DNA of 64,000 nucleotides from Desmodesmus armatus (taxonomy: Eukaryota > Chlorophyta > Chlorophyceae > Sphaeropleales > Scenedesmaceae): assembly GCA_007449985.2 (NCBI GenBank), contig VIIQ02000070.1, positions 62,001 through 126,000 of the forward strand, given 5' to 3'. Made by a program: the position numbers and the translations under genes. This document shows positions 46,444 to 58,331 of the stretch, one piece after another. The first letter of the stretch is position 1. Every line of letters starts with the position of its first letter. Under the pieces are notes generated by a model. It was not told where the DNA came from, did no database searches, and saw only the letters and a program-made list of their open reading frames with translations.

Positions 46444-47850
46444 ACGATCGGTTGGAATTGGGCCATCACACCAGTGTACTGGCACAAGGGGCTGCTTGGC
46501 TGCATTGCATGCAGATCTGCAGAAGCGGAGTAGCTCTGAAGCAAGTCGAGGCAGCGGTAGCACGTGAACAAATTTGTGTGTAAGGGAGCAGCCGTTGCAG
46601 CCATGTGGTTTCTGTGCTTGATGGGTACATTGCCAGCTTTTTTTTGTCTGATTGTGCTAGAGCCAAGTGCATGAGGACGAATGTGCAGCTGGCAGGCAGA
46701 CAGCCTGGTGCACCCCAGGAGGAATGAGCCCCAGGAGGAATGAGCAGCAGCCCACAGCATCTGGGCATGACAATGCACGAGATTTACATGATTGTGGAGC
46801 TTGGTGCATGTGATGTCAAAAAAAGGTATAGCATCTGTCACAGATTGAATAAAACCTTGAAATTGGTTCAGTCCAGTTGGTTGTGTTGTATTGTTGAAAA
46901 TCAACGCAACCACTGGGAACGCCCATCGTGCAAAACAGACATGTGGCACAAATACTTCTATCCTGCAAAACTGGGAAACACAACCACTGGGAACGTCCAT
47001 CGTGCAAAACATACATGTGGCAGAAAGACTTGGCGGCAAAAACCTCAATGCATATGCAAAAATCACATGATGGCAAGGGACATACACACCATACTGCGAG
47101 GCTCCTGAAACAAAACTGCCCCGATCAATTGATATCAACCCCTCTCACTGTGCTTGCAGTTGGGAACATTGCCGATGTCCTGGGACAAACCCATTCAATC
47201 ACACCCTTGCTAAGCCATCCAGCGGCCGGCCTGCACAAAACAGCTACCCAGCCAACATGCAAGCATATCGCGACTCAAGACGCAAAACCAGATCAGCATA
47301 CTGGTGGTGATACTAATTGATGCCGGGATCTGCACTGTTCAACATCTGCATTGTTCAGCAAGGCTTGCCATGGCATGAACTCATGAGCCTGATCATGTGC
47401 CAGACCCAAGCAACAAAGGAAAGACATGCGCACACATTGTGTGGGCCACACAAAAAACATGCACTGCTTCCCAAGCATGCGGCACGCTGTCCACCGCATA
47501 ATTTGGACCGTTGCTGACACCCAGCAGCACAGGTTGCAACACTCATCTTGAATGCTTGAATGCGTGTGCCACTCCAAAATGCCTCAAGCAGTCACAGGGT
47601 GGCTGTCCGTCAGGGGCCCAGGGGAAGGATAGTACATAATCAAGGACCTGCTGGGAACCATCGTGGTTGGTGGGGCCCACACTGAGTTTCTTCTGCCTTG
47701 CCAGCTAGTGCCGGAGTCAACAGCCAACACATGCCCCTCCACCCCTCAGCCTCAGGGTGACCCTCGAGGGCGAGGCTCTGTCTGGAAGTTCCAGCAGATG
47801 GGTATTCATGTTCAGGTGCCTGCTGGCGCCGTCTCCAAGATCTAGGAAGG
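46444..47850. other. Intergenic region with a 74-base-spaced direct repeat
   Basis: TGTAA at 46579-46583, 136 bases after the MATH/HUBL stop, is a candidate poly(A) signal. A block of about 44 bases (AACCACTGGGAACG...) occurs at 46907-46950 and 46981-47024. The long minus-strand open frame here (46248-47138) is antisense to the last exon and has no family features. Confidence 0.5.
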
Positions 47851-48592
47851 CTACAGGAGGCTACTGTGCTGGAAGCAGCAAGAACATGGGCACCCTGTCA
47901 AGGACTCACATGCAAGGTGGTGATCAAAGTCATAGCCATATTCAAAATCTTCATAGTCGTCAGCATGGTGGTAGCAGCTGGTGCACGCCACCAAACATGC
48001 TTTGCTGCACGTGCCCAAAGATGTATGTGCTGGGGGCACTGTTGAACCATGTGATGCTAGGACCACAGCTGCTGGGGACAGTCTGGCAGAATCATCATGG
48101 TACTGTAGTGCCGGAGGCACGGGTGCTGGGGCCACCAGTGCTGCTGAAGCCACCTCTGCTGGGGAATCATGTGAGGCTGGAGCAACCTTAGCGCCTACTG
48201 GGGACCCAGAAACGTATTGCTGGGGGCACAGGTGCTGGGGCCACCAGCGCTGCTGCCACCTGTGCTGGGGAGACATGTGATACTTGCACCACAGCTGCTG
48301 GTGACCCAGAGTGACGCAGTGCTGGCCGCGGGGGCACAGGTGGTGGGGCCACTACTGCTGTTGCCAGCAGCATCAGTGATGCGACAAGGCCTGATGGTTT
48401 GTCGCTGTGAGGCGCTAGGGTTACAGTGCTGTGTGGCACTGCCTTGGTGCCAGCGCCTGGAAGTGGAGTCCCAGTTGCAAGCTCATGCCTGAGGAGGCTC
48501 CTGGCGGCTGCTGTGCTGTGGGGCAGCACTGTCAACAGCATCACCAGCGACAGCAGGGCATACTCCTGGGTGGCAAGTGGGCGGCGGTTCAT
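47851..48592 (-). CDS. Secreted Ala/Pro/Val-rich protein with C-terminal Cys module
   Basis: The start at 48592 gives a signal peptide (MNRRPLATQEYALLSLVMLL...STAAA). A repetitive Ala/Pro/Val stalk with the unit VAPAPVPPA follows, twice preceded by SH(V/D)SPA(Q/E)V. The stalk frame ends at 48188, but the same repeat continues in another frame from about 48215 to the stop at 47851, so one base seems to be lost near 48205-48215 or a small intron is missed. The C-terminus is TCSKACLVACTSC, an acidic/Tyr stretch, then CESLTGCPCSCC: spacing CX3CX3CX2C ... CX5CXCXC. The protein encoded at 50519-50776 has the same spacing and a similar N-terminus (RPLAT), so they are probably paralogues. Function unknown; cell-wall or defence roles are possible but not shown. 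Confidence 0.5.
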
Positions 48593-50518
48593 TTGGTTCT
48601 CAAAGTAGAGGCCAGCCTGCAACGTTGGACAAGCGGCAGCAAGGTCACCAGGACCCGAAATGCAGTGTCAAGGTCACCTTCTGGGAAGGGGTAACTGCTG
48701 CTGCATCATGCTGCCTCTGTGCTGAGTATGCTGAGCTGACTTCACCAGTCAGGCCAACCGACCTGAAGCGCCTTGCATTGGCAGGAACTGCAGTGCGCTG
48801 CCTTGTGCATAATTGCTGCTGCAACCGCTGCCGCCGCTACTGCAGAACATACTGGCCAACTCCATTTGAAGGGGGGCTTACCTGGAAGGCAGAGAGCTGG
48901 CTGTCTCCAATCAGATCTATTCTTCGGAAGTGCGTCGCTGCCTTGTGAATACCAGATCAGACAAGCCAATGCCGCAATGGCAACGCCAGTCGGTGTTGTT
49001 GCTGTGCTAGGGTTCAGGTTGCCCTGTGACATGGGACATGGGACAGCAGGCAGCAAAGGTGTGGTTGCATGCATGGCTTCAGTAGTAGGGGGCCAGCTGA
49101 CCATGCGCACATGCCATGCATCAAAGGGTTTCCCTACCTATACATATGCAACCCAGCGAATGTCCTGATGTCGATGGGTGATACGACACTGCCATGCTGC
49201 CCATGCTCAACCATGATCTTGCCTAGACCGTCGCATCGCGCCCAGACCAACGCTGCTGCTGCTGCTGCCAAGACACACTACTGCAGTGAGCAGCTGCTTG
49301 ATTATCAATCCACTAAGTACCTTTGTGATTGAAAATGGGAGGCTGTCAGAAGGATGGTGGGCAGTGTCGCGAGAGGGTGAACACCCAATCACCCTTGGAC
49401 CTGATGAATGAGACCGATGACAGCACTTGACCCTCAGGCGCCTAAGCAAAACAGACATATATGTGCATTTTTGAAGCCGCGACACGAGATGTCTCTTGTA
49501 CCTGTTTGGTGTGACACTGGTAGAACCGTTGCGCACAACCGTCATCGGCGATCTTTCGAAATTGCGCGCGGGTGAAGAACACTGCATTCAAAAGAAATTT
49601 TGGATGAAATAGGCTCGTCGCAAAGTCATCAGACGCAGCGAAGCGATGCATTGCATCTCCAACCTAGTAGCCCTGCTGCTGTGCTGCATTTTGCCCAGCC
49701 GCTGCCGCTGCCACTGATTGCTGCTTTGCTCAGCTACCCTCATGCACTATCAGTCTGCTTTACAAGGAGGGCCACACAGTGTTGTGGCACGTTTCACCAC
49801 CAGGCCCTCAAACTGAACTCGTGCAAGTACTGCCTGCAAGTGACTGTGTTTGGGACTTCCAAACCAACTTCCGGCTGAGCCAGTGCCTGTCGGTGCAGTC
49901 AGGACACGCAGCTGTTAGGCACACAGGTGCCACTTCCATGGAGGTGCCACCTCCAGCAAAGCAAACACTGCCACATATCCACACCCGCAGACACAAGACA
50001 CAGCCAACACTGCCACACATCCACACCCGCAGACACAGAGCAGGGTATGACGTGGCTGACAACTGTTGTGGGGCCCAAAAAAGAGCCGGGAGACTCAAGC
50101 CACTTAGCCAAAGCAAAGGAAGCAACGGCAACTCAACACTTCCTACACCATGCACAGACAGATTGATCACGCAATGTATTATTGAGAGGATCACGATGCA
50201 CAGTACAGCACTGAACAGCACCCAGCACAAGGCTGGCCCGCCCAACCACCGCCAGCTGCCCACCAGAACAGATCGTGTCATACATGTGTGGCCGCCCTTC
50301 ACACCAGCCTGGCCTTGAAGGACCCTTCCCATGAGAGGCCAGCAACTGCTCAAGGATAGCAGTCTACAGGACGCAGCACCAGCACGACACTTGCTGTTGT
50401 CCAACAGGTTACTCCCACTGGTTGTTTGCAAAACAACCAGCAACCGGTCAGGAAAAGGAGACAAAAAATAGTGTGACTGAGCTTAGAAGAGGTTGCACTC
50501 ATGCACCCCATAAAACCA
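48593..50518. other. Intergenic region, no supported gene
   Basis: Nearly 2 kb without a convincing gene. A plus-strand frame of 179 codons at 49779-50318 has no domain and contains a twice-repeated block of about 36-38 bases (CACATCCACACCCGCAGACAC). The left part is the presumed promoter of the minus-strand secreted protein starting at 48592. Confidence 0.4.
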
Positions 50519-50776
50519 TCACCCCCTCAGACAAGCAGAACATGGACAGCGTGTGTTTAAGAAACATGACTGCTGAGACTGCGTGGCACCATACGTATCC
50601 ACAATTTGTTGGCAGCTCCGACAAGCACGGTAGCAGCTCCTGCTGCATGACTGATTGATGCTGTCTGCTGCTGCAAGCTCGCGCGTCCTGATAGCTGCTG
50701 CTTGATCGGGCAGCTCCACGGCCAGCACAAACATCAGCAGGAGAAACCAGAGGGTGGCAAGGGGCCTGGCAGCCAT
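50519..50776 (-). CDS. Small secreted cysteine-rich protein
   Basis: An unspliced 85-residue frame from the ATG at 50776. Signal peptide MAARPLATLWFLLLMFVLAV..., a short linker with RTRE, then SCSRSCYRACRSC and, after 15 residues, CFLNTRCPCSAC. The eight cysteines (CX3CX3CX2C ... CX5CXCX2C) are spaced as in the C-terminal module of the 47851-48592 protein, and both N-termini contain RPLAT. A start 45 codons upstream in the same frame would bury the signal peptide, so 50776 is preferred. It is transcribed away from the membrane-protein gene at 51459. Function unknown. Confidence 0.55.
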   Translation of the reverse strand: MAARPLATLWFLLLMFVLAVELPDQAAAIRTRELAAADSINQSCSRSCYRACRSCQQIVDTYGATQSQQSCFLNTRCPCSACLRG

Positions 50777-51458
50777 TATTTCTTCAAGCAGAGGAAGTCT
50801 GCACCAAGGGACAGCACACAAGGGTGTTAGCTGGGCTTCAATACTTGGGGGATAGCTGCCGCTGCTTCCATCAACTGCTCCCTGCTGGGAGGGGCAGCTT
50901 TGGCACGGCACCTTGGATGCTGCTCTTTGCTGACCCCTATGTGGTGAAGGGTGCGGTAAACCTTAAAGGAGCTCACCTATGCCTTGCAGAGCCAGCTGCT
51001 ACCACCACCTGCAGGAAGACTCTGCTGTACAGCAGACTTGCTTTACTCCTGCTGAGGTATGCTGCACCAGCATCAAGCAGCTGCAGATCTGGCGCGATAG
51101 TCCTACAAGAGAGAGAATGCAGGTGAAATTTCAGATTAGGCCCTCTGACGGACGGCTCAGGAAGCTCTGTTGGTACTTCAACAGCTGCACCAGATCTGGT
51201 GATCTATCAGTGTATGAGCCGAAGCTACACCAAACAGATGTTGATCCAACGCTTGAAAGCGCGTTTCACTGCGCATGCCTTTACCTGCTGACAACTGACG
51301 AAACCCAGAAACGTCCTGAGAAACCGTCCGAACCCGCAACCGACAAACACGCTGTTCAGTGGAAGGTCAGGTTCTCTACGCATCTGAGACGCCAGGCTCC
51401 GTCAGCACAACACCAAAGGCAATCGCACCTGTACTGGAGTGCCGGACGAAGTCTATCC
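50777..51458. promoter_or_regulatory. Shared upstream region of two divergent genes
   Basis: Separates the minus-strand cysteine-rich gene (start 50776) from the plus-strand membrane protein (start 51459), so it should contain both promoters. The 51459 frame stays open upstream to 50979, so a longer N-terminus is possible but would hide the signal peptide. No specific elements recognised. Confidence 0.35.
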
Positions 51459-54400
51459 ATGCAGTTCAAGGATGGGCCAGTCGGCCGGGCACCTGTTGCA
51501 CTGATGTTGCTGGTGCTCACCTTCACACTGGCATCAGCATCCGCTGCCTTGCCTGCAGCATCTTGCGCTCCCAAGACACGATCTACAAGCAGCCTTTCAG
51601 CAGTCTGCAGTCTGGACGTTGTTGGCAAGGGACACAACACAGAGGGGTTGCTGAGCGTGCGACTCAGCTGCAACTCCACAACTGGCGAAGATGTGCCTGT
51701 TGCCATCGCTTCAACAGCACGAAACGCTCCTTTGGCTGAGCTTTCATCGACTTTGATGCAGCAGCTGGAGCAGCAAGGCAGCGGCATCGTGATCCGTCAG
51801 CAAGCCTGCCAGCAGCAGATCGAAACCCCTGGAGCAGCAGCCAACTTGGTGCCTCTCTATGGTATGTTGTATTTCTGTGAGGGCAACATAACTTTCGTCA
51901 ACACTGTGGTAAGGGATCTTTATCTGCCTTATCCTTTGAGCAGCAGAGCGCAGGACGACACGGCACCCCTGGTTGTGGGCGGCACAGCCCGTGTGTCTGT
52001 TGTGGGAGCAAGGGTGGAGCATGTTGAAGCCAGCACAACGTTTGCTGTAGTGCAAGATGCAGAGCTGTCTCTAGTAGACTCTGTGTTTAGTGATATTGTG
52101 GGCAACCCTGGGTCTGGTGTGTTTGCACGGGAACGCAGCACTTTGAGCATCGTGTCCAGCAGCTTTACAAATTGCCACAGCACTGACGTTGGTGGAGCCC
52201 TTGCCATCATGGGGCAGTGCTGCAGTGCGACAGTGCACGACAGTGTGTTTGACAACTGCAGCGCTGACGAACATGGCGGTGCTTTGTATATTGCTGAGCA
52301 AGCCAGTGTGGTGCTGAGCAGGACTTTGATTCTGAACAGCACGGCAGGCAATGATAAGTCCTTGCAGTCCCAAGGGGGCGGCATCTTCTGCGATGGGCGG
52401 TATCTTGCCTTGTTGAACGGGACAAGAGTCATGCATAACAAGGCGCATGGTAGTGGTGGGGGTTTGTTCACATCTGTCTTGAAGGAGGGCGCTCTTGTGC
52501 TGGATGTGTCTCCCGACACTGTTATCAGTGGGAACAAGGCAGTAGGATATGATGAGTCCGGCCCGTCCGCTGGCGGCGGTGCGTTTCTGGGTTTTGGCAC
52601 CGACTTTGACCCCTCGGTTTTGAGTGCTGTTGTGCGCAACAACACAGCTCCACGTGACGCAGACATTGGCACGGAGCCAGACCAGCTGTCTGTGCTGCCG
52701 ACAAAAGTGTTGGGTTATGTTGCGCGGCCGGACGAGCTTGACGGGGGCCTGAAAGTTGAGCTAGTGGTGATGGGGGAAAGAGGGTTCCCTTGTGGGGGGC
52801 GCAACATACAGGCGTACTGGGACTCCCCTTCTGCTGCCGCTGCTGGTAGTGGTGGTGGGGGTGTTGGCAGTGTTGCACAGCCCCAGCCCCTTTTGACATC
52901 AGGCCCTGCCAAGCACGCAAACGCAACCAATGACAGCGGTGTGGCAGTCATGCAGCTGAGGTTCCTAGAGCCGCCTGGTCAGCACATCATCAAGTTTGTG
53001 GTTGAAGGTGCCCCCTTCCTCGAAGCCAGCGTGACAGTCGAAGTGCGGCAGTGCTGGAAAGGCGAGCAGCCTGTGGAGAAGCGGCCGGGGGTGTGCCGGG
53101 TGTGCCCCAAAGGCAGCTACAACTTCCAGCCAGGCAGGTGTGAGGAGTGCCCTGCGCATGCGGAGTGTGCCGGCGGGTCCGCGGTGCTGTCTCAACCAGG
53201 GTTTTGGTTGTCGTCGCCCCAGCACAACGATGTTCACAGGTGGGCTGGGCGGTGAAGCAGGCAATCCTGCATGGGTCATGTAGCTTGGGCGTCATGGTGC
53301 AGGGTGCTACACAGTTTGACGCGCAGTGAAGCAGCTTTTGTTTTGATTCTTGCCTGCTTGCAACATAAGAAAGAAAGTTCAAGACAGTACAATTTCAATG
53401 TGCCCTGCTGCATCTGTCACTGGAGTGGTGTGTCCTTGAACTGTACACTTACACAGAGCTGTCTCTCAAATTGTGTTTGCTGCTGCTTTTGCTGCTTCTG
53501 CGCTGTTGCTGTTGCTGATGCTGATGCTGCTGCGAACCCGTGTTGCTCTGCAGGTGTCCCAACCCGCAAGCCTGCATTGGCAACCGCGCGCCGCTGCTGC
53601 TGCAGTGCAGCGATACGTGGAGCAGCAACAGCACCAACAGCAGCGTGCCAGCACCTTCAAGCGCTGACCCTTGCTACTTGGCCAGTGGGTATGCAATTGA
53701 AAACAACGGCAGCTTCCAAGCGCAGCAGTGCTCAGTTGGCTATCGCGGCCATGTTTGCGGCAAGTGTCAGGAAGGGTACGGGTCTGTCAAGCCTTTCCGC
53801 TGTCGCAAGTGCTACAACAGGGGTGTGTTGGTTGTCATGTACATCATTGCGTCCGTGTTGCTGCTCGCTTTCATGAAGTTGGTGTGTTGGCTCACAATCA
53901 GGGGTTCTTCTCTAGCTGTGGCACCGTCTGGTGCTGCTGCCGCGTCCGGTACAGCACCAGCACCGGCGCCGGCAGACATCCTGCGCCAGCTTGTGCTGTT
54001 CATACAGTACACCTTGATTTTGACGAGTGTGCAGGCTTCAGAGTCCTGGCCAGAGACTATTGCTAAGCCTTTGGAGGCGCTTGCGTGGCTCTGGGCACCT
54101 GCATCCCCGCACACACTCGCGCCCGGGTGTCTGGTGCGTTCTGGCTCGTCTGCGGCCGGTGCTGCAGCTGTTGTGTTCTATGTCGTGTTGCCGTTGGTTC
54201 TGCTGGGCCTATTGCTGCTGTTGGAGGTGCTGTTGCGGTTTGTGAGTGAAAGGAGGGGTCCTCAGAACAGGCGGAGGACACTTGCTTTGCACTCTGGGGC
54301 ATCGCACAGGAGCTTCAAAGACCAGCTGATTGCTGCTAGCATGGTTGTGATCTTCTTCTTCCTCCCATCTATCGTGCGTAGCTGCTTTGGTCTGTTTGCG

Positions 54401-55327
54401 TGCCTCACCATCGACCAGCCAGCACAGCCACCCAATATGCCACTGGCTGTTGGCTTCTTCTGGATCCATGATACGGATCAGCTGTGCTTTGTGGGCTGGC
54501 ACCGCCGCTTTGCTGTTGGCCTGGGTATCCCACTGCTGCTGTTTGTGTGCTTCGTGCCCGGCTTCATTTTGTACAAGACGCTGCCTAACAGAGCATTGCT
54601 GGACGATCGGTTGTGGCTGAAGCACTATGGGTTCCTTGTGCAGGAGTACAAGCCCAGTTGTCGGTTCTGGGAGGCGGTTGTGTCAGCACAGACCATCGTC
54701 CTGGTTGCTATCAGCGTGTTCAGTTACACCCTTGGTCCCTTCTACCAGGCTGTGCTGATGAACATCGCGATCGCTGTTATCTGGCTGTTGTTGGCTGTGG
54801 TGCAGCCCCTTGCTCACAGGGAGACGCAGCTGGTTGCCTTTGTCAGCATGGGGTGTCTGTTTCTGACCAGCTACAGTGCTCTCGCCTTTGTGCAAATGGC
54901 CGGGGATTCAAACAGCACCGAGTTGTCCCTCACAGATGCAGAGGGTGACGCTATCCCCTCCTTTATGGGTGTTGTGGTCATGTTTGCCAACTGCTCCTTT
55001 TTGGTGTGGGTGCTTTGGAAGCTGATGCGCATTATCAAATGGAAGGAGCACTGGAAGCGCGTGAGCGCTGCACACCCTTCTCTCCTCGCCCTTGTCAGCA
55101 GCGCAAGCACGAGCATCCTGCCAGGCAGGGGGAGCGGCAGTCGGGACCTGCCAACGGGAGTGCAGCCTGAGCACGGCCCGGCTGAGGGGCCACCTGGGGC
55201 GCATCGAATGCACGGCATGTCGCAGGACGATGTTGCTGTTGAGATGAGCAGTGCAGAGGCGGGCGCTAGGGTGCTAGGCGGCAGGGACCAGCGGCCTGGC
55301 ACTCCTGATGCCAAGCTGCGCTTGTAA
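51459..55327 (+). CDS. Beta-helix, GCC2/GCC3, multi-pass membrane protein
   Basis: Two exons, 51459-53239 and 53554-55327, close in phase to 1,184 residues. A signal peptide (APVALMLLVLTFTLASASA) leads into an ectodomain with parallel beta-helix-like repeats (SLVDSVFSDIVGN, STLSIVSSSFTNCHSTDVGGAL, SVFDNCSADEHGGALYI, GTRVMHNKAHGSGGGLF), of the kind seen in polymorphic outer-membrane-protein-like repeats. A GCC2/GCC3 ephrin-receptor-like Cys block follows (CPKGSYNFQPGRCEECPAHA, then GYRGHVCGKCQEGYG). About nine hydrophobic segments follow, from VLVVMYIIASVLLLAFM to FMGVVVMFANCSFLVWVLW, and a polar cytosolic tail. This architecture is known from green algae and protists and is suspected to be receptor or channel-like; ligand and activity are unknown. 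The second exon has a clean acceptor and phase-2 join. Confidence 0.8.
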
Positions 55328-57992
55328 GCTACTAGTAGTACTGCTCTGAGCTTTGTGGGTGGTGCTGCTGCTTGGTGGTGCACGCCTGTGCCTGTGGCAG
55401 AGGTATTCATGTTTGGAGTGCGGTGACTGTGGCAGTGTTTCTTGTTTGGATCATGACTTGAACTCTTGGATGGGCATTAGCGCTAGTACTGTAGTATTGA
55501 GTAGGTGTTGCCAGTGATGCAAGGGTCGTAGTGATTGGCTGTTGCAAGTGTTTTGTTTGCTGGACTGCTGTGGTTCTGTGGGCGAGTTTCATCAACTATG
55601 GTGTCTCTTGCAGGGGGCGCGTTCCCTGCTTTCCATCGTGCATATGTCAGGTTCATCATGGCCTTTGTCAATCATCCTGCTTGTTGCCTTGCTGACCGCA
55701 CTTGCATGGCACAAGGCAAGGCCACAGTAATGGCTCTTGTCCATTTGCGATACTAATTATTTACGCTGGAGTCCAGTGCCACCACGGTGGCTTGCATCCA
55801 GGCATTGGGTCGTATTAGATTCTAGAATGTGTGGATGCATTGCATTATGGATGGCCCACCCAGCTGCGGCAGCTGCAACGTTGCATGCTGCCTGGTGTCA
55901 GTAGTGACACCAGCAAGGGATTTATCCAGTCGGACCACCTGTGTTGTAGGCACAGCCAGGTTGAAATGCTGCATTGATGAATGCTGTCCTCTATTCCCCT
56001 ATGGATTGGTCTGCTGTCTTTTCAAAGGCTTCGGAAGCCTTGCCAAGGTTGTTGCTGTGGGCCATTCAATGCACCGTTGGCGCGCATCCTGCGAGAGAGG
56101 AAAGGGCTGGATTCAAGCATTTTTGTTGTTTTTGAAGCAGTTTTAAAGCTCAAATTTGAGCAGCACCTGCTGCATGTAAAACCTGTACTCACCACTGATG
56201 GGTGCTGAAGTACAGACAGTGTCCTGGCAGTTGGGCCGATGGGTGTGGGGCTAATGGTGTTGATGGGGCTGATTGCGGCACACTAACCAGTCCATGGTGC
56301 TGCACAAGTCTGCATTGCTATGGCATACTATGTAGCACTGCGGGGTGTTGCACTTGCTGGCGTATCACACATTTTGGGGAGTGCCAGTGCTGGAGAAACT
56401 TTCAGATTGAAACTGTTTCACAAGCACGGTGCTTGCTTGGAGGCCCTGATGGTTTGCAGACCAACTGCTGTACCACTGGCATCCAAGATGCAGTGTAATG
56501 CGACACCCACGGCGGCCGCTGCTTCCTGCTGCCATGATATGAGGTTTCGCCCTACAGGTACATCTGTACATACTGCAACTGTCACTTTTGGCAAGCACAC
56601 TAACAGCAACAACAGGGTGTGTGTGCAGGGAGGAGGATTTCCGTACGGGTGCATCAAGCCTGACAACGTGTAATACGAACCCACGTCAAAGTGCGACAGT
56701 TCTCAACTTACAACTTGTAAGACTCCAGATGCACTGTACATCTGCTGACCAGCAATGCCGGGCGCAGCAGCTGGCAAGCAACGCCGTCCAAAAGAGCTGC
56801 ACATGATGTGCCACGTTGACGATGTGATGGCAACACTGCAAATAATACCACTACTGCCTTTGGGTGAGGCCATTCCGAATGCACATGATGTGCATGCTGT
56901 GCCTGGTGGTCAGGACTGGTGCACCCGCAACGCATACAACTGTTTGTTCAGGGCTTTGCTCCCTCTGGGGACCCCGGGATCTGAAGAAATTGCTGCCAGC
57001 AGTGGGCAGTGCCAGCGGCTGGACTGCTGCAGACCTCATGGCCACCAAGGGCACTCACAAGTTAAGCAAGCAACCACACCATTGTACCGCACGGTTGAAA
57101 GCACGCACCATTTCACACAAGTCAGCCGAATAAACATCTGCAGGGATGGCATCTCTGCCGCAATTTCGGCAGTGTTGTTATGACTCCCAAGCAATCTTGC
57201 AGCTTGATGCCTGCTGCCACGCCGTGCACGCTTTTGACAGCACATTCAGGGCATGAGTGGTGATATACAGCAAATTCCACGAGTTTCCTGATGAAGACAG
57301 GACACGGCAAAGGCTTAGTACAGGGACGGCCAAGCACCCCGAACCACTCAACACAGCACATGGCCATGCTGAGCACACCTTGTCCTGGCCTTGAATCCAT
57401 CACTATCCTGGCCGCCGGACAGTGTCGGACTTGCCCACAGGCAAGTACAGCAAGGCTCTTGCCAAGGGAAGGATGATGATCATCCTTCAAGTAGTGTCAC
57501 ACAACATCAGACATGCATGCACCCATACTATGTGCGATTCACAGCACCTGCAGTAGCACGTAGGCGCAAACAGCCAACACGCCAGCAGCAGGTGCACCCA
57601 GTGGGTGACATGAAATCTCTGCAGGCCAACATGGCGGGCTTTCCTGACGGAAGCAATGTCAACTGTCACCCTTGAAGGGTTCAGGTTTGGGAACACAATT
57701 GTGCGGCAGCACCATCCAGCATGTCCAGCATTCCAACAAAATTTTTGCTAGGGTTTGCCTCACAAGGTTCAACACTTGCCGTCGGCCTGATGGCTGACGG
57801 TCTATCTCGAGCAGATGTCAAGGCAGACCATCATTATCATGTACGCCAACATCACCAACCATGCTGCTGCACTGGCAGTGGTTCCAAGCCAACCTGGCAG
57901 GCCTGCCACAGTCACAAGCGCTGATTATTGCACAGGCTCGGCTCACTTAGCAATTCCATCCACCCGCCCAAGAAGAGCAGGCAACATCGTGT
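55328..57992. other. Long intergenic region with palindrome and possible Cys-rich exon
   Basis: No confident gene in 2.7 kb. 55892-55913 is a 9-bp stem with 4-base loop (CTGGTGTCA ... TGACACCAG). A plus-strand frame at about 56202-56498 is strongly Cys-rich (DGCGANGVDGADCG, SPWCCTSLHCYG, TNCCTTG), knottin-like in look, but lacks an ATG or signal peptide, so it is only a possible exon. A 142-codon frame at 56755-57183 has no recognisable domain. Confidence 0.4.
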
Positions 57993-58331
57993 CTAGGGGT
58001 CATAGGTGATGCTGCAGCGCAGGTCAACCCTGGGGTAGTTGCGGCACATGGTAGGGGTGTCGCAGATCCTGGTGGTGGGGCCCTGCCGTCTGTAGTCCCA
58101 GCAGACGAAGAAGCCATCCTTGGTCTTGCGCTCGCAGGAGTTGCCGGTTTCTTCTTTGCACGTAGGGGTTGCGCATGCGGCGTTAGGCTCGCACCAGATG
58201 AGGACCCCGGCATTCACCCCTTGGAGGTTCCGAACAGCAGGTGTCTCGCGTGAGAGCACCATCGTGGCCATGCAAAGGACCAGCAGAAAGCAGATGATCA
58301 TCTGCTTCATGAAGCAACGATTGCGAGTCAT
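57993..58331 (-). CDS. Secreted protein with eight cysteines
   Basis: A 112-residue frame on the minus strand with a start at 58331. A second Met eight codons in gives a compact signal peptide (MKQMIICFLLVLCMATMVLS). The mature part has eight cysteines in an even arrangement: WCEPNAAC, PTC, NSC, FFVC, TRIC, TMC and a final LRC, consistent with four disulfides. It is rich in Arg, Thr and Pro. The Cys spacing differs from the pair at 47851-50776, so it is a separate family. No homologue recognised; no intron is needed. Confidence 0.5.
   Translation of the reverse strand: MTRNRCFMKQMIICFLLVLCMATMVLSRETPAVRNLQGVNAGVLIWCEPNAACATPTCKEETGNSCERKTKDGFFVCWDYRRQGPTTRICDTPTMCRNYPRVDLRCSITYDP

Noticed and set aside
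46248..47138. Minus-strand open frame of 296 codons
   Set aside because: It is antisense to the last coiled-coil exon of the MATH/HUBL gene (Gln codons read as Cys), has no domain, signal peptide or splice logic, and covers a direct repeat.
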